Source: Sellimonas sp963559135 (GTDB taxonomy: Bacteria; Bacillota; Clostridia; Lachnospirales; Lachnospiraceae). From it: DNA of 64,000 nucleotides. Numbering within the stretch: the stretch's first letter is position 1; each line of letters starts with the position of its first letter. Below the pieces are notes generated by a model. It did not search any database. It was not told the DNA's origin and saw only the letters and a program-made list of their open reading frames with translations. The position numbers and the translations under genes are program-made. This document shows positions 41,253 through 50,168 of the stretch, one piece after another. Location: assembly GCA_963559135.1 (NCBI GenBank), contig CAUWJP010000009.1, forward strand, positions 22,363 through 86,362. Reading direction: 5' to 3'.

Positions 41253-41984
41253 ATGGAAAGAGTATTTGAAGTAGCAGATCAGATAAGCCGGTTGCTCTTT
41301 GAAGATGGGCTGAAGAACATGGATTTCTCATGGATCTTTTCAGAAGGAGGAACAGTGGCAGTAGCTGTGGCTGGAGTGATCGCGCTACTGATGGTTTTCT
41401 TTGGAGCAAAGTGTAAATATGTTCTGTTTGCTCTGCAGGGACTTCTGCTTGGCGTGACTGCGGGACTTGCGGCATCTTGGTATCTGAATCTGGACGGATG
41501 GATCATGATCGGCGTATGCGCGGCAACGGGAGTGCTTCTTGCAGTATTTGAGGCGGTATTCCGCAAATTCGGAGCATTTGTATTTTCGTTTACAGCAATT
41601 TTTGTAAGTGCCTTGGCACTTGCGGGTGGCAGAGGCTATATCGCACTTGGAATTGCGGCAGCCGCGGCACTGATCTTTGCGATTCTGGCAGCTGTTTTTG
41701 GCGATCCGATGATTATTCCGGTTATGGGAATCGGAGGAGGCGTACTCGGAGGAATTGTAGCATCCCGTTATCTGCCATTTGACAGTACAATTGCATTTTA
41801 TGGAGCAAGCATTGTTCTGGCAGTTCTTGGAATCTGCGTCCAGTATGCTCTGAAGTCAAGCAAGATTGCAAAAATTGAGCGCAGCAAGGCAAAAGAGATT
41901 CGGGAAAAAAAATCAGTAGAATCCGAAATTGAAATGGCAAGAAATATTCTGGATTCGGATGAGACTGATAATACGGAAATCTAA
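41253..41984 (+). CDS. Multi-pass membrane protein of unknown function
   Basis: Protein of 243 residues. An N-terminal soluble stretch of about 30 residues is followed by about seven hydrophobic segments rich in Gly and Ala (for example VAVAVAGVIALLMVFFGAKC, YIALGIAAAAALIFAILAAV). It ends with a charged cytoplasmic tail (about 205-243) containing KIERSKAKEIREKK, then ESEIEMARNILDSDE. The layout recalls TMEM198/DUF4203-type proteins, but I cannot assign it. GGAG lies about 8 bases before ATG 41253. It is preceded by a long structured leader with its own strong promoter. Confidence 0.75.
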   Translation: MERVFEVADQISRLLFEDGLKNMDFSWIFSEGGTVAVAVAGVIALLMVFFGAKCKYVLFALQGLLLGVTAGLAASWYLNLDGWIMIGVCAATGVLLAVFEAVFRKFGAFVFSFTAIFVSALALAGGRGYIALGIAAAAALIFAILAAVFGDPMIIPVMGIGGGVLGGIVASRYLPFDSTIAFYGASIVLAVLGICVQYALKSSKIAKIERSKAKEIREKKSVESEIEMARNILDSDETDNTEI

Positions 41985-42030
41985 AAAGGAAAGAAAATCT
42001 GGCTGCGGAAATCAGAAATTGCGGACATTA

Positions 42031-42059
42031 TTACTGCCTTTCTGAAAAAAGGGTATAAT
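42031..42059 (+). promoter_or_regulatory. Promoter of the PHP-domain gene
   Basis: TTACTG (42031-42036), 17-base spacer, TATAAT (42054-42059). Confidence 0.55.
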
Positions 42060-42087
42060 AAGCCTGTAGGCAAAAGGGGGCTTGTGT

Positions 42088-42939
42088 ATGAAGCTGGATA
42101 TGCATTGTCATGTAAAAGAAGGATCCATTGACAGCAAAGTAGGAATTGAGGAATATATTGAAAAGCTGATCGATAACGGATATGATGGAATGGTCGTTAC
42201 GGACCATGATACTTACAATGGATACCGATACTGGAAAAATGAACTGAAAGGGAAAAAGTATCAGGACTTCATGGTATTTAAAGGTATTGAATATGACACG
42301 AGAGATGCGGGGCACTTTCTTGTCATTATGCCGGAGGGGCGGAAAATGCGTCTTCTGGAGATGCGCGGGCTTCCGCTTGCCATGCTGATTGATCTGGTAC
42401 ACAAAAACGGTGGCGTGCTTGGACCTGCCCATCCATGTGGTGAGAAATATCTGAGTTTTACAAACACAAAGCGGTTTTATAAATCCCCGGAGCTGATTAA
42501 GCGGTTCGATTTTATTGAAGTATTTAATGCGTGTGAGTCGGAGGAATCTAACGAAGGTGCGGCCAGACTTGCAAAGAAATACAATAAACCGGGAACTGGT
42601 GGCAGCGATGCTCATAGGATGGAGTGTGTAAGTACTGCTTATACGGAGCTTGCAGGAACTGCCACATGTGAAACCGAACTGATCAATCTGATCCGCCAGA
42701 ATCAGATTGTAAAAGCCGGCGGAAGATTTTATAACAAGACGATGAAAGATAAGATGGGAAAGGCAAACAAGCTTCTCGCATACAGCTTCTGGTTCTATAA
42801 CAAAGGCGGAGAACTTTTAAAACGCAGGAGCAGGCAGAAAAAAATGAAAGTAGAAAGTCCGGTAGATCCGATTGATCCGATCGAGATTCCTTATCTGCGG
42901 GAGGCCAAAAAAGAGAAAATGCAGAAATTGAAAGACTAG
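42088..42939 (+). CDS. PHP-domain metal-dependent phosphoesterase
   Basis: Protein of 283 residues of the polymerase-and-histidinol-phosphatase fold. Metal-binding motifs are LDMHCHVKEGS near the start, VVTDHDTYNGY, KGIEYDT, GPAHPCG and GGSDAHRMECV. Members hydrolyse phosphate esters such as nucleotides (the 3',5'-bisphosphate nucleosidase TrpH is one relative). ATG 42088 has AAGGGGG 7 bases upstream; the TTG at 42082 overlaps the site. The aldehyde dehydrogenase gene follows 16 bases later. The substrate is unknown. Confidence 0.88.
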   Translation: MKLDMHCHVKEGSIDSKVGIEEYIEKLIDNGYDGMVVTDHDTYNGYRYWKNELKGKKYQDFMVFKGIEYDTRDAGHFLVIMPEGRKMRLLEMRGLPLAMLIDLVHKNGGVLGPAHPCGEKYLSFTNTKRFYKSPELIKRFDFIEVFNACESEESNEGAARLAKKYNKPGTGGSDAHRMECVSTAYTELAGTATCETELINLIRQNQIVKAGGRFYNKTMKDKMGKANKLLAYSFWFYNKGGELLKRRSRQKKMKVESPVDPIDPIEIPYLREAKKEKMQKLKD

Positions 42940-42955
42940 TTGGAAAGGAGAAGGA

Positions 42956-44320
42956 ATGGAGTACAAAGGATTAGTAAGACGGCAGAAAGAGTTTTTTGAG
43001 ACAGGGAAAACGAAGAAACCAGGATTCAGGGTATTTTATCTTGGAAGACTTCTGAAGTGGATGGAAGAAAACGAAGCACGGATTCTGGATGCTTTGAATA
43101 AAGATCTTGGAAAGTCCAGCACAGAAGGATATATGACTGAGATCGGCATGGTAAAAGAGGAAATTCGATTTGCCATGAAACATTTGACGCTCTGGTCAAA
43201 GCCAAGAAGAGTCAGGACGTCGGTATCCCAGTTTCCGTCTGTCTCTTTCATTTACAGAGAGCCTTATGGCGTCGTACTGATTATGGCTCCGTGGAATTAT
43301 CCTTTCCAGCTTACGGTGGCACCTTTAATCGGTGCAGTCAGCGCAGGAAACTGTGCCGTGTTAAAACCATCGTCTTACTCGGTGCATACGTCTGAGATGA
43401 TTAAGGAAATGATACAGGAAGTATTTCCATCCAGCTATGTCACAGCTGTGACAGGAGGACGGGAGGAGAACGAGGCCCTTCTTAATGAAAAGTTTGACTA
43501 TATTTCCTTTACAGGAAGCCCTAAAGTCGGGAAATCCGTAATGGAGAGGGCAGCCAGACACTTAACGCCGGTCAGCCTGGAGCTTGGTGGAAAGAGCCCT
43601 TGCATTGTTGATGAGACAGCGGATTTAAGGACAGCTGCAAGGCGGATTGTCTGGGGGAAGTTTTTAAATGCCGGTCAGACCTGTATGGCACCGGATTATG
43701 TACTTGTACAGCACAGTGTAAAGAAAAAGCTGATTCATTACATTATCAGGCAGATTCAGAAGATGTATGGTGCGGAACCGCTGGAAAATGAAGAGTATCC
43801 GGCGATTATAAATCAGAGACATTTTAAGCGTATCAGTGGGCTGATCAATGAAAACAAGGTTATTTACGGTGGAAAAACAGATAGTACCACGCTTCGAATT
43901 GAGCCGACAGTGATGGACGGTATCACCTGGGATGACGCCGTAATGAAGGAAGAGATATTCGGGCCGGTTCTGCCGATCATGTCTTACTATGATCTGCGGG
44001 AGGCGGCAGCTGCGTTTGAAGCGCAGTCAAGTCCGCTGGCTCTGTATCTGTTTACCAGGGACAAGAAAAGAGAGTCCTACATTCTCAGAAAGCTTTCCTA
44101 CAGGGAAGGTTGCATCAATGATACGGCTGTCCATCTGGCAACACCGTATCTGCCGTTTGGAGAAGTAGGGCAGTCCGGAATGGGAAAATACCATGGAAAG
44201 GCAAGTTTTGATACATTTACGCATGAGAAAAGTATCCTTAAAAAGTCGGTTCTTGTTGACAGCCCTTTCCGGTACCCGCCGTTTCGGGATCATCTTAATA
44301 TGATAAAAAAATTCATGTAA
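42956..44320 (+). CDS. Aldehyde dehydrogenase (class 3-like)
   Basis: NAD(P)-dependent aldehyde dehydrogenase of 454 residues, shorter than class 1/2 enzymes as expected for the class 3 group. It shows APWNYPFQLTVAPLIGA, SFTGSPKVGKSVME, the general base in LELGGKSP, and the catalytic Cys in FLNAGQTCMAP. The C-terminus PFGEVGQSGMGKYHGKASFD matches the family. It is probably co-transcribed with the PHP gene. Fatty or other medium-chain aldehydes are plausible substrates. Confidence 0.92.
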   Translation: MEYKGLVRRQKEFFETGKTKKPGFRVFYLGRLLKWMEENEARILDALNKDLGKSSTEGYMTEIGMVKEEIRFAMKHLTLWSKPRRVRTSVSQFPSVSFIYREPYGVVLIMAPWNYPFQLTVAPLIGAVSAGNCAVLKPSSYSVHTSEMIKEMIQEVFPSSYVTAVTGGREENEALLNEKFDYISFTGSPKVGKSVMERAARHLTPVSLELGGKSPCIVDETADLRTAARRIVWGKFLNAGQTCMAPDYVLVQHSVKKKLIHYIIRQIQKMYGAEPLENEEYPAIINQRHFKRISGLINENKVIYGGKTDSTTLRIEPTVMDGITWDDAVMKEEIFGPVLPIMSYYDLREAAAAFEAQSSPLALYLFTRDKKRESYILRKLSYREGCINDTAVHLATPYLPFGEVGQSGMGKYHGKASFDTFTHEKSILKKSVLVDSPFRYPPFRDHLNMIKKFM

Positions 44321-44378
44321 AAAGACCCTTTCCAGGTTACGCCTGATTACAGGCTGCCCGGAGAGGGTCTTTGTTTTT
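44321..44378. terminator. Bidirectional terminator between ALDH and feoB
   Basis: AAAGACCCTTTCC and GGAGAGGGTCTTT form a 13-bp stem with one wobble. T-rich runs follow on both strands, serving the two convergent genes. Confidence 0.9.
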
Positions 44379-44386
44379 CATTTCTT

Positions 44387-46435
44387 TTAAAACAGCAGTC
44401 CAATATGGTAGAAGATCACTGCGAAAATCCATGCGATGATAAGCTGGAAGCAGACGAACGCGGCAGTGATGCTTGTCTTTCCTACTTCCCGGTGGATGGT
44501 TCCGATTGTTGCCATACATGGAACATAGAGCAGACAGAATACCATCATTGCATAGGCGTTGGCTGCGCCGAATCCCATGGAGGCGAGAACAGATATCATG
44601 CTGTCCATACCTGCGGAGGTCGTGATATTAGCAATGCCGAAAAGGACACTGCAACTGGAAACGACGACCTCTTTTGCGGCAATGCCAGAGATCAGTGCCA
44701 CGGCAATCTGCCAGTATCCAAGTCCTGCCGGAGCAAGCACAGGGACGAGAGCCTTTCCGATGATGGCACCGAAACTTTCGGAAATATCGGATACAAATCC
44801 ATGAGGGCCAAGGTTCATGACACCCCACATAATAATGGAGGCGATGAAAATGACGGTACCTGCTTTGGAGAGGTAGTCCTTCACCTTTTCCCATACATAA
44901 ATTGCAATTGTATGAGCATTTGGAGTCTTGTACTCCGGAAGTTCGATGAGCAGTGCGTGTTCCGCCTTGCTGCCGTCAAACTTTGAGATGATGAAAGCTG
45001 ACGCGATGGCTATCACAATGCCAAGCAGATACATGGAGTAGCAGACGAGCATGCTGTACTTTCCAAAAAACATGGAAGAGAACAAAACATAAATCGGAAG
45101 TCTTGCACTGCAGGACATAAACGGTGTAACTAAAATGGTCTTCAGCCGGTCTTTCCTGTGTTCCAGTGCTCTCGATGCCATGACAGCCGGAACCGAACAT
45201 CCGAATCCAAGAAGAAGAGGGATGAAGGCACGACCGGAGAGGCCCAGATGGCTCATCAGATCATCCATGACGTACGCAACACGGGACATATACCCGCTGT
45301 CTTCCAGAAAGGCAAGAGCCAGAAACAGGATGAAAATATTTGGCAGGAAAGTCAGAATACCGCCCACGCCGGAGATGATTCCATCCACGACAAGAGACTG
45401 AATCAGTGGATTTGTATGGACTGCGGAAAGTCCGCCGGATACCAGATCCGAGAACCAGACAAGAGCCAGTTCAAAATATCCTTTTAGCCAGTCGCCGACT
45501 GTAAATGTCACAAAAAATACAAAAGCCATAATCAGGAGGAAAATCGGAAGGCCAAGATAACGGCTTGTCAGATACCGGTCAATCTTTTCAGTCATTTCCG
45601 CTTTTGCGCTTTTATTGACGAGAACCTCCTGTATAATCTCTTCGATAAAATCATATTTCTGATTGATAATTTCTTTCTCCAGACTTTCAGAAGCCACATC
45701 ATCCAGCTGGACCGGATGATTTTCCATGACTACCGGGTCATGCTCCAGAAGCTTGATGGCGTGCCATCTCTTATTGACCAGATCAGGGTTCTGTTCAGAA
45801 AGACGTTCGATGAGAATGTCGATTTTGTCCTCAATCTCGTCGCTATATACCATGGCATACTCTGTATGGTGATTGTGCTGGTGGGCTGAACTCTCTTCTT
45901 TTTCCTGATGGTGATGGATCAGCGGATCCTGCCCGGTCAGCCCTTCGTGGTGTTTGACAGCATGCATCAGAATGGAAAGGCCGGTCCGCTTTCTTGCGGA
46001 AACCGGTATCGCAGGTATACCAAGCATTTCCGGGAGACGGTGAAGGTCGATCTCCATGCCACGTTCTTCCACGATATCCATCATGTTCAGTGCCAGAACA
46101 ACAGGCTTGCCAAGCTCGATCAGCTGAAGCGTCAGATAGAGGTTACGCTCCAGAGACGAAGCATCCACGACATCGACGATGACATCAACATCGTCACTCA
46201 TGATACATTCTCTTGATACGGTTTCTTCCATTGTATAAGAAGTCAGGCTGTAGATTCCAGGAAGGTCGATCAGTTTGAAACGGTCTCCCTCATATTCAGT
46301 CATGCCTTCTTTCTTTTCGACTGTTACGCCTGGCCAGTTTGCAACCTTTAAGTTGGCACCTGTATAGGCGTTGAACAGGGTTGTTTTTCCACAGTTTGGA
46401 TTCCCTATAAATCCTACATTGATAATATCACCCAT
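44387..46435 (-). CDS. feoB: Ferrous iron transporter FeoB with His-rich linker
   Basis: Fe(II) uptake membrane protein of 682 residues. The N-terminal G domain has GNPNCGKTTLFNAYTG (11-26), DLPGIYSL (57-64) and NMMD (117-120). A helical GDI-like region follows, then about ten membrane segments with gate motifs including GFGCSVPAVMASR and ISGIAAKEVVVSS. Between the G domain and GDI, residues 162-190 carry nine histidines (KHHEG, IHHHQ, HQHNHH), which may bind metal. It overlaps feoA by one base, so the two are co-translated. Confidence 0.96.
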   Translation of the reverse strand: MGDIINVGFIGNPNCGKTTLFNAYTGANLKVANWPGVTVEKKEGMTEYEGDRFKLIDLPGIYSLTSYTMEETVSRECIMSDDVDVIVDVVDASSLERNLYLTLQLIELGKPVVLALNMMDIVEERGMEIDLHRLPEMLGIPAIPVSARKRTGLSILMHAVKHHEGLTGQDPLIHHHQEKEESSAHQHNHHTEYAMVYSDEIEDKIDILIERLSEQNPDLVNKRWHAIKLLEHDPVVMENHPVQLDDVASESLEKEIINQKYDFIEEIIQEVLVNKSAKAEMTEKIDRYLTSRYLGLPIFLLIMAFVFFVTFTVGDWLKGYFELALVWFSDLVSGGLSAVHTNPLIQSLVVDGIISGVGGILTFLPNIFILFLALAFLEDSGYMSRVAYVMDDLMSHLGLSGRAFIPLLLGFGCSVPAVMASRALEHRKDRLKTILVTPFMSCSARLPIYVLFSSMFFGKYSMLVCYSMYLLGIVIAIASAFIISKFDGSKAEHALLIELPEYKTPNAHTIAIYVWEKVKDYLSKAGTVIFIASIIMWGVMNLGPHGFVSDISESFGAIIGKALVPVLAPAGLGYWQIAVALISGIAAKEVVVSSCSVLFGIANITTSAGMDSMISVLASMGFGAANAYAMMVFCLLYVPCMATIGTIHREVGKTSITAAFVCFQLIIAWIFAVIFYHIGLLF

Positions 46436-46665
46436 TACTCTGCCTCCTCCACTTCAATATGGTCAGCAATCCGCTTTCCGAGGGCAAATCTTGTTCCACG
46501 GAACCGAACAGTCATGGCACCCTTTTTATCATTATTTAAAATGGTAATCGGAGCCCCCTCGGTAAGTCCGAGAGATTCAAGCCTGCGTTCAAGCGAAAGC
46601 TCCAGCTGAATGGATCTGACAATATAGGTGTGCTGGTTTTTCCCCATTTTTAATGTCATATACAT
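46435..46665 (-). CDS. feoA: Ferrous iron transport accessory protein FeoA
   Basis: Small SH3-like protein of 76 residues that partners FeoB. Family features are ERRLESLGLTEGAPITILNND and the C-terminal VRFRGTRFALGKRIADHIEV. GGAG lies 7 bases before ATG 46665, and the stop overlaps the feoB start. First gene of the feoAB operon, with a promoter carrying a short palindrome that may serve an iron-responsive repressor. Confidence 0.94.
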   Translation of the reverse strand: MYMTLKMGKNQHTYIVRSIQLELSLERRLESLGLTEGAPITILNNDKKGAMTVRFRGTRFALGKRIADHIEVEEAE

Positions 46666-46682
46666 TCTCCTTTATTCGACAA

Positions 46683-46711
46683 ATTATACGCACATTTTAT
46701 ATTATATAATA
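46683..46711 (-). promoter_or_regulatory. feoAB promoter region with central palindrome
   Basis: On the minus strand TATAAT (complement of 46683-46688) is the likely -10 box. A 12-base perfect palindrome, TATTATATAATA (46700-46711), sits over the spacer and -35 area. It could be an operator for a Fur- or DtxR-type iron repressor, but it does not match a known consensus well. Confidence 0.4.
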
Positions 46712-46831
46712 AATTTTACAAGGCGTAAATAAAAAAAGCCGGTTGTATTTTGTATATGAAGCATAGTTCTGCTTTAAGACTGTGCTCAGGTAAATGAAAA
46801 AAGTAAAAAACAGATTGCACTCTGATTTTTC

Positions 46832-46861
46832 TTGCACATCCATAGAGACCTATGATAAAAT
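46832..46861 (+). promoter_or_regulatory. Promoter of leuCD
   Basis: TTGCAC (46832-46837), 18-base spacer, TAAAAT (46856-46861). The transcript leader is short, with no T-box. Confidence 0.6.
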
Positions 46862-46904
46862 ATGAGGAAAGGCAGTAGCAAGAAAAAGAGGAGGCGCAAA
46901 AGAC

Positions 46905-48176
46905 ATGGGAATGACAATGACGCAGAAGATCCTTGCAGCTCATGCAGGATTGGACATGGTGACGGCAGGACAGCTGATTGAGGCGAAGCTTGACGTCGTA
47001 ATGGCAAATGATATTACCGGTCCGATGGCAGTGCCGGTATTTCGGCAGATGGCGGACAAGGTATTTGATAAGGACAAAGTTGTACTCGTACCGGATCATT
47101 TTACTCCAAATAAAGATATTAAATCAGCGGAAAATTCCAAATCGATCCGGGAATTTGCGAAAGAGCAGGGATTGACGCACTATTACGAGATCGGACAGAT
47201 GGGGATTGAGCATGCACTCCTTCCGGAAAAAGGAATCACAGTAGCAGGAGAGTGTATCATTGGGGCAGATTCCCACACCTGTACATATGGTGCCCTTGGA
47301 GCATTTTCTACCGGTGTCGGAACAACGGATATTGCGACAGGAATGGCGACAGGAGAGCTCTGGTTCAAGGTGCCGTTCGCAATTCAGTTTGTACTGAAGG
47401 GAAAACCTGGAAAATATGTAAGCGGAAAAGATATTATTCTCCATATCATCGGAAAGATTGGCGTAGACGGAGCATTGTATAAATCTATGGAATTTGTAGG
47501 AGAAGGACTTTCTGAACTTTCCATGGACGACCGTTTCACCATGGCAAATATGGCCATCGAAGCAGGGGCAAAGAACGGAATCTTCCTTGTGGATGAGAAG
47601 GCAGAAGCGTATATGAAAGAGCATTCTGACAAAGAATATAAGATCTACACGCCGGATGCGGATGCCGAGTACGACGAAGTGATCGAGATCGATCTTTCAG
47701 AAGTACGACCGACGGTTGCTTTCCCGCATCTTCCGGGTAATGCACACACGATCGATGAGATCGAGGCCATGGAGCCGATCAAGATTGATCAGGTTGTAAT
47801 CGGATCCTGTACAAACGGAAGAATGGAAGACATGAGAAGAGCGGCAGCGATTCTCAAAGGTCATAAGGTACATCCGGATGTGCGGGTTATTGTAATTCCT
47901 GGTACACAGGCGATCTACAAGGAATGTCTGAAAGAAGGAATCGCGGAGATTTTCGTGGATGCGGAATGTGCATTTTCCACACCGAGCTGCGGACCGTGCA
48001 TGGGAGGACACATGGGTGTTCTGGCAGCAGGAGAAAAGTGCGTTTCCACGACGAACAGAAACTTTGTGGGACGTATGGGACATGTGGACTCTTTGATTTA
48101 CCTTGCTTCTCCGGAGACGGCTGCGGCAAGTGCCATCAAAGGTTATATCGCAAATCCAGAGAAAGCAGGTGAATAG
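46905..48176 (+). CDS. leuC: 3-isopropylmalate dehydratase large subunit
   Basis: Iron-sulfur aconitase-family enzyme that isomerises 2- to 3-isopropylmalate in leucine biosynthesis. 423 residues, the homoaconitase-like (two-subunit) subfamily. Cluster ligands are in VIGSCTNGRMED and TPSCGPCMGGHMG. ADSHTCTYGALGAFSTGVG is the substrate-binding signature. It is followed 3 bases later by its small subunit gene. leuA and leuB are not in the window. Confidence 0.95.
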   Translation: MGMTMTQKILAAHAGLDMVTAGQLIEAKLDVVMANDITGPMAVPVFRQMADKVFDKDKVVLVPDHFTPNKDIKSAENSKSIREFAKEQGLTHYYEIGQMGIEHALLPEKGITVAGECIIGADSHTCTYGALGAFSTGVGTTDIATGMATGELWFKVPFAIQFVLKGKPGKYVSGKDIILHIIGKIGVDGALYKSMEFVGEGLSELSMDDRFTMANMAIEAGAKNGIFLVDEKAEAYMKEHSDKEYKIYTPDADAEYDEVIEIDLSEVRPTVAFPHLPGNAHTIDEIEAMEPIKIDQVVIGSCTNGRMEDMRRAAAILKGHKVHPDVRVIVIPGTQAIYKECLKEGIAEIFVDAECAFSTPSCGPCMGGHMGVLAAGEKCVSTTNRNFVGRMGHVDSLIYLASPETAAASAIKGYIANPEKAGE

Positions 48177-48179
48177 AAG

Positions 48180-48674
48180 ATGGAAGCAAAAGGACATGTA
48201 TTTAAATATGGAGACAATGTAGATACGGACGTTATCATTCCTGCAAGATATCTGAATTCGTTTGATCCGCAGGAGCTGGCATCCCATGCGATGGTAGATA
48301 TCGATCCGGAGTTTGCAGGCAAGGTACAGCCTGGAGATATCATTGTTGCAAGAAAGAATTTCGGATGCGGCTCATCAAGAGAGCACGCACCGCTCTGTCT
48401 GAAAACCGCAGGAGTAAGCTGCATTATTGCAGAGACGTTCGCAAGGATTTTCTTCCGGAATTCTATCAATATCGGACTTCCGATCATTGAGTGCAAGGAA
48501 GCTGCTGAGGAGATTGAAGCAGGAGATGAAGTGGAGATCGACTTTGACAGCGGAAAGATTTATGACCGCACAAAAGGAACCGAATATCAGGGACAGCCGT
48601 TCCCGGAATTCATGCAGAAAATCATTTCTGCCGGAGGCCTTGTCAATTATACAAATATGAAACTGAATGGATAA
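48180..48674 (+). CDS. leuD: 3-isopropylmalate dehydratase small subunit
   Basis: Swivelling-domain partner of LeuC, 164 residues. Family motifs are GDNVDTDVIIPARYL and KNFGCGSSREHAPLCLK. It forms the LeuCD heterodimer, and the stop-start gap of 3 bases implies coupled translation. A good terminator follows. Confidence 0.95.
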   Translation: MEAKGHVFKYGDNVDTDVIIPARYLNSFDPQELASHAMVDIDPEFAGKVQPGDIIVARKNFGCGSSREHAPLCLKTAGVSCIIAETFARIFFRNSINIGLPIIECKEAAEEIEAGDEVEIDFDSGKIYDRTKGTEYQGQPFPEFMQKIISAGGLVNYTNMKLNG

Positions 48675-48706
48675 ATCCGTTCAATAATATGGAAAACAGA
48701 TGGGCG

Positions 48707-48752
48707 AAAAGGGCGGCAGCACTTATAGAAGGCATGCCGTCCTTTTTCCGTA
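48707..48752 (+). terminator. Intrinsic terminator after leuD
   Basis: AAAAGGGCGGCA and TGCCGTCCTTTT form a 12-bp stem with one wobble, ending in a T-run. Confidence 0.8.
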
Positions 48753-48794
48753 AGACTCTGTGAAAAACAAAATCTAAAAGAGAGAGGAAAACGA

Positions 48795-50102
48795 ATGACA
48801 GAAAGAAAAGAAAAGGGAAGCGCAATGGCCCTTCTTCCGATAGGGGTATTTTTGATACTATTTCTTGGGTCTGGTTTTATCAGTGGCGACTTTTATGCAA
48901 TGCCTGCTGTGCTGGCATTTCTGCTTGCGTTGTTTGTAGCTTTTGTGCAGGACCGTAAGCATGATTTTAACGAGAAAATTCATATTATTGCAAAGGGAGT
49001 GGGAGAGGACAATATCATCACCATGAGTTTGATTTTCCTTTGCGCAGGCGGATTTTCTGGTGCGGTAACCGCAGCCGGAGGAGCTGACAGTGCGGTGAAT
49101 TTCGGGCTGTCCATCCTGCCGTCCCAGGTGGCGGTTGCAGGACTGTTTGTGATTGCATGCTTTATCTCAATTTCCATGGGAACGTCCATGGGAACGATTG
49201 CGGCTCTTGCACCAATCGCGGTGGGTATAAGCGAAAAGACCGGATACGAGGCAGCTATCTGTATTGGTGCCGTCATTTGCGGAGCAATGTTTGGAGACAA
49301 CCTTTCTATGATTTCCGATACGACGATTGCTGCGGTTAAGACACAGGGATGTGAAATGAAAGATAAATTCCGGGAGAATTTTCTGATTGTACTGCCGGCG
49401 GCGGTAATAACTATCGGGATTTTGCTTGCGTTGACATCCGTACAGGAATTTCAGATGGAGGAGGAATTAACATACAGCATCTGGAAGATCATTCCGTATC
49501 TGGTAGTTTTAATCGGAGCTCTGATTGGAGTGAATGTATTTCTTGTGTTGATGACGGGAACAGTGCTTTCCCTGATTGTAGGAGTTTTCTCAGGGGAGAT
49601 CGCAGTCTTCGAGATGTTCCAGGTTGTGGCACAGGGACCGGATGGAAGCGGTGGAATCATGGGCATGTATGACATTACAGTAATTTCCATTATTGTGGCA
49701 TGCATTGTCTCACTTGTGCGGGAGATGGGAGGAATTACCTTCCTGCTGCAGATGATTAAGAGCAGGATCAGGGGAAAACGGGGTGCAGAGCTTGGCATCG
49801 CAGGACTTGCCTTTCTGGTGGATCTGTGCACGGCAAACAATACTGTTGCCATCGTCATGACCGGCCCGATTGCAAAGGATATCAGTGATGAATATGGCAT
49901 TGAGCCAAGGAGATCGGCCTCTCTTCTTGATATTTTTACTTCCGTTGGACAGGGAATCATTCCTTACGGTGCCCAGCTTTTGTCAGCGGCAAGCCTTACC
50001 AGGCTGACACCGTTTGAGATTATGCCGTATCTGTACTATCCGGTTCTGATGGCACTGAGCGCAGTGCTCTTCATCTTATTTCGGAAAAGGAAAATCGATT
50101 GA
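48795..50102 (+). CDS. NhaC-family Na+/H+ antiporter-like transporter
   Basis: Membrane protein of 435 residues with about ten to eleven hydrophobic segments. It contains the NhaC-type ISISMGTSMGTIAALAPIA, GAMFGDNLSMISDTTIAAV and LVDLCTANNTVAIVMTGPIA. It is a second NhaC-type protein, shorter and clearly different from the riboswitch-controlled one at 26410. No riboswitch precedes it; only the leuD terminator lies upstream. Substrate unknown; an amino acid or a Na+/H+ role are both possible. Confidence 0.87.
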   Translation: MTERKEKGSAMALLPIGVFLILFLGSGFISGDFYAMPAVLAFLLALFVAFVQDRKHDFNEKIHIIAKGVGEDNIITMSLIFLCAGGFSGAVTAAGGADSAVNFGLSILPSQVAVAGLFVIACFISISMGTSMGTIAALAPIAVGISEKTGYEAAICIGAVICGAMFGDNLSMISDTTIAAVKTQGCEMKDKFRENFLIVLPAAVITIGILLALTSVQEFQMEEELTYSIWKIIPYLVVLIGALIGVNVFLVLMTGTVLSLIVGVFSGEIAVFEMFQVVAQGPDGSGGIMGMYDITVISIIVACIVSLVREMGGITFLLQMIKSRIRGKRGAELGIAGLAFLVDLCTANNTVAIVMTGPIAKDISDEYGIEPRRSASLLDIFTSVGQGIIPYGAQLLSAASLTRLTPFEIMPYLYYPVLMALSAVLFILFRKRKID

Positions 50103-50127
50103 ATGTTTAGGTGGTTTGTGGTATAAT
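50099..50127 (+). promoter_or_regulatory. Promoter of thrC
   Basis: TTGAAT (50099-50104), 17-base spacer, TATAAT (50122-50127), with an extended -10 TGG. The -35 box overlaps the stop of the preceding antiporter gene. Confidence 0.75.
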
Positions 50128-50168
50128 TTCTGAAAATTGCAGATCAGAAAAGACAAGGAGGAAACACC

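Noticed and set aside
46716..46830. Possible T-box or other riboswitch before leuC
   Set aside because: No GGGTGG-type T-box or other conserved core; only a small imperfect hairpin, and the likely promoter lies downstream of it.
47697..48287. 196-codon minus-strand frame across leuC and leuD
   Set aside because: Antisense to two well-conserved genes, and no domain or start signal.
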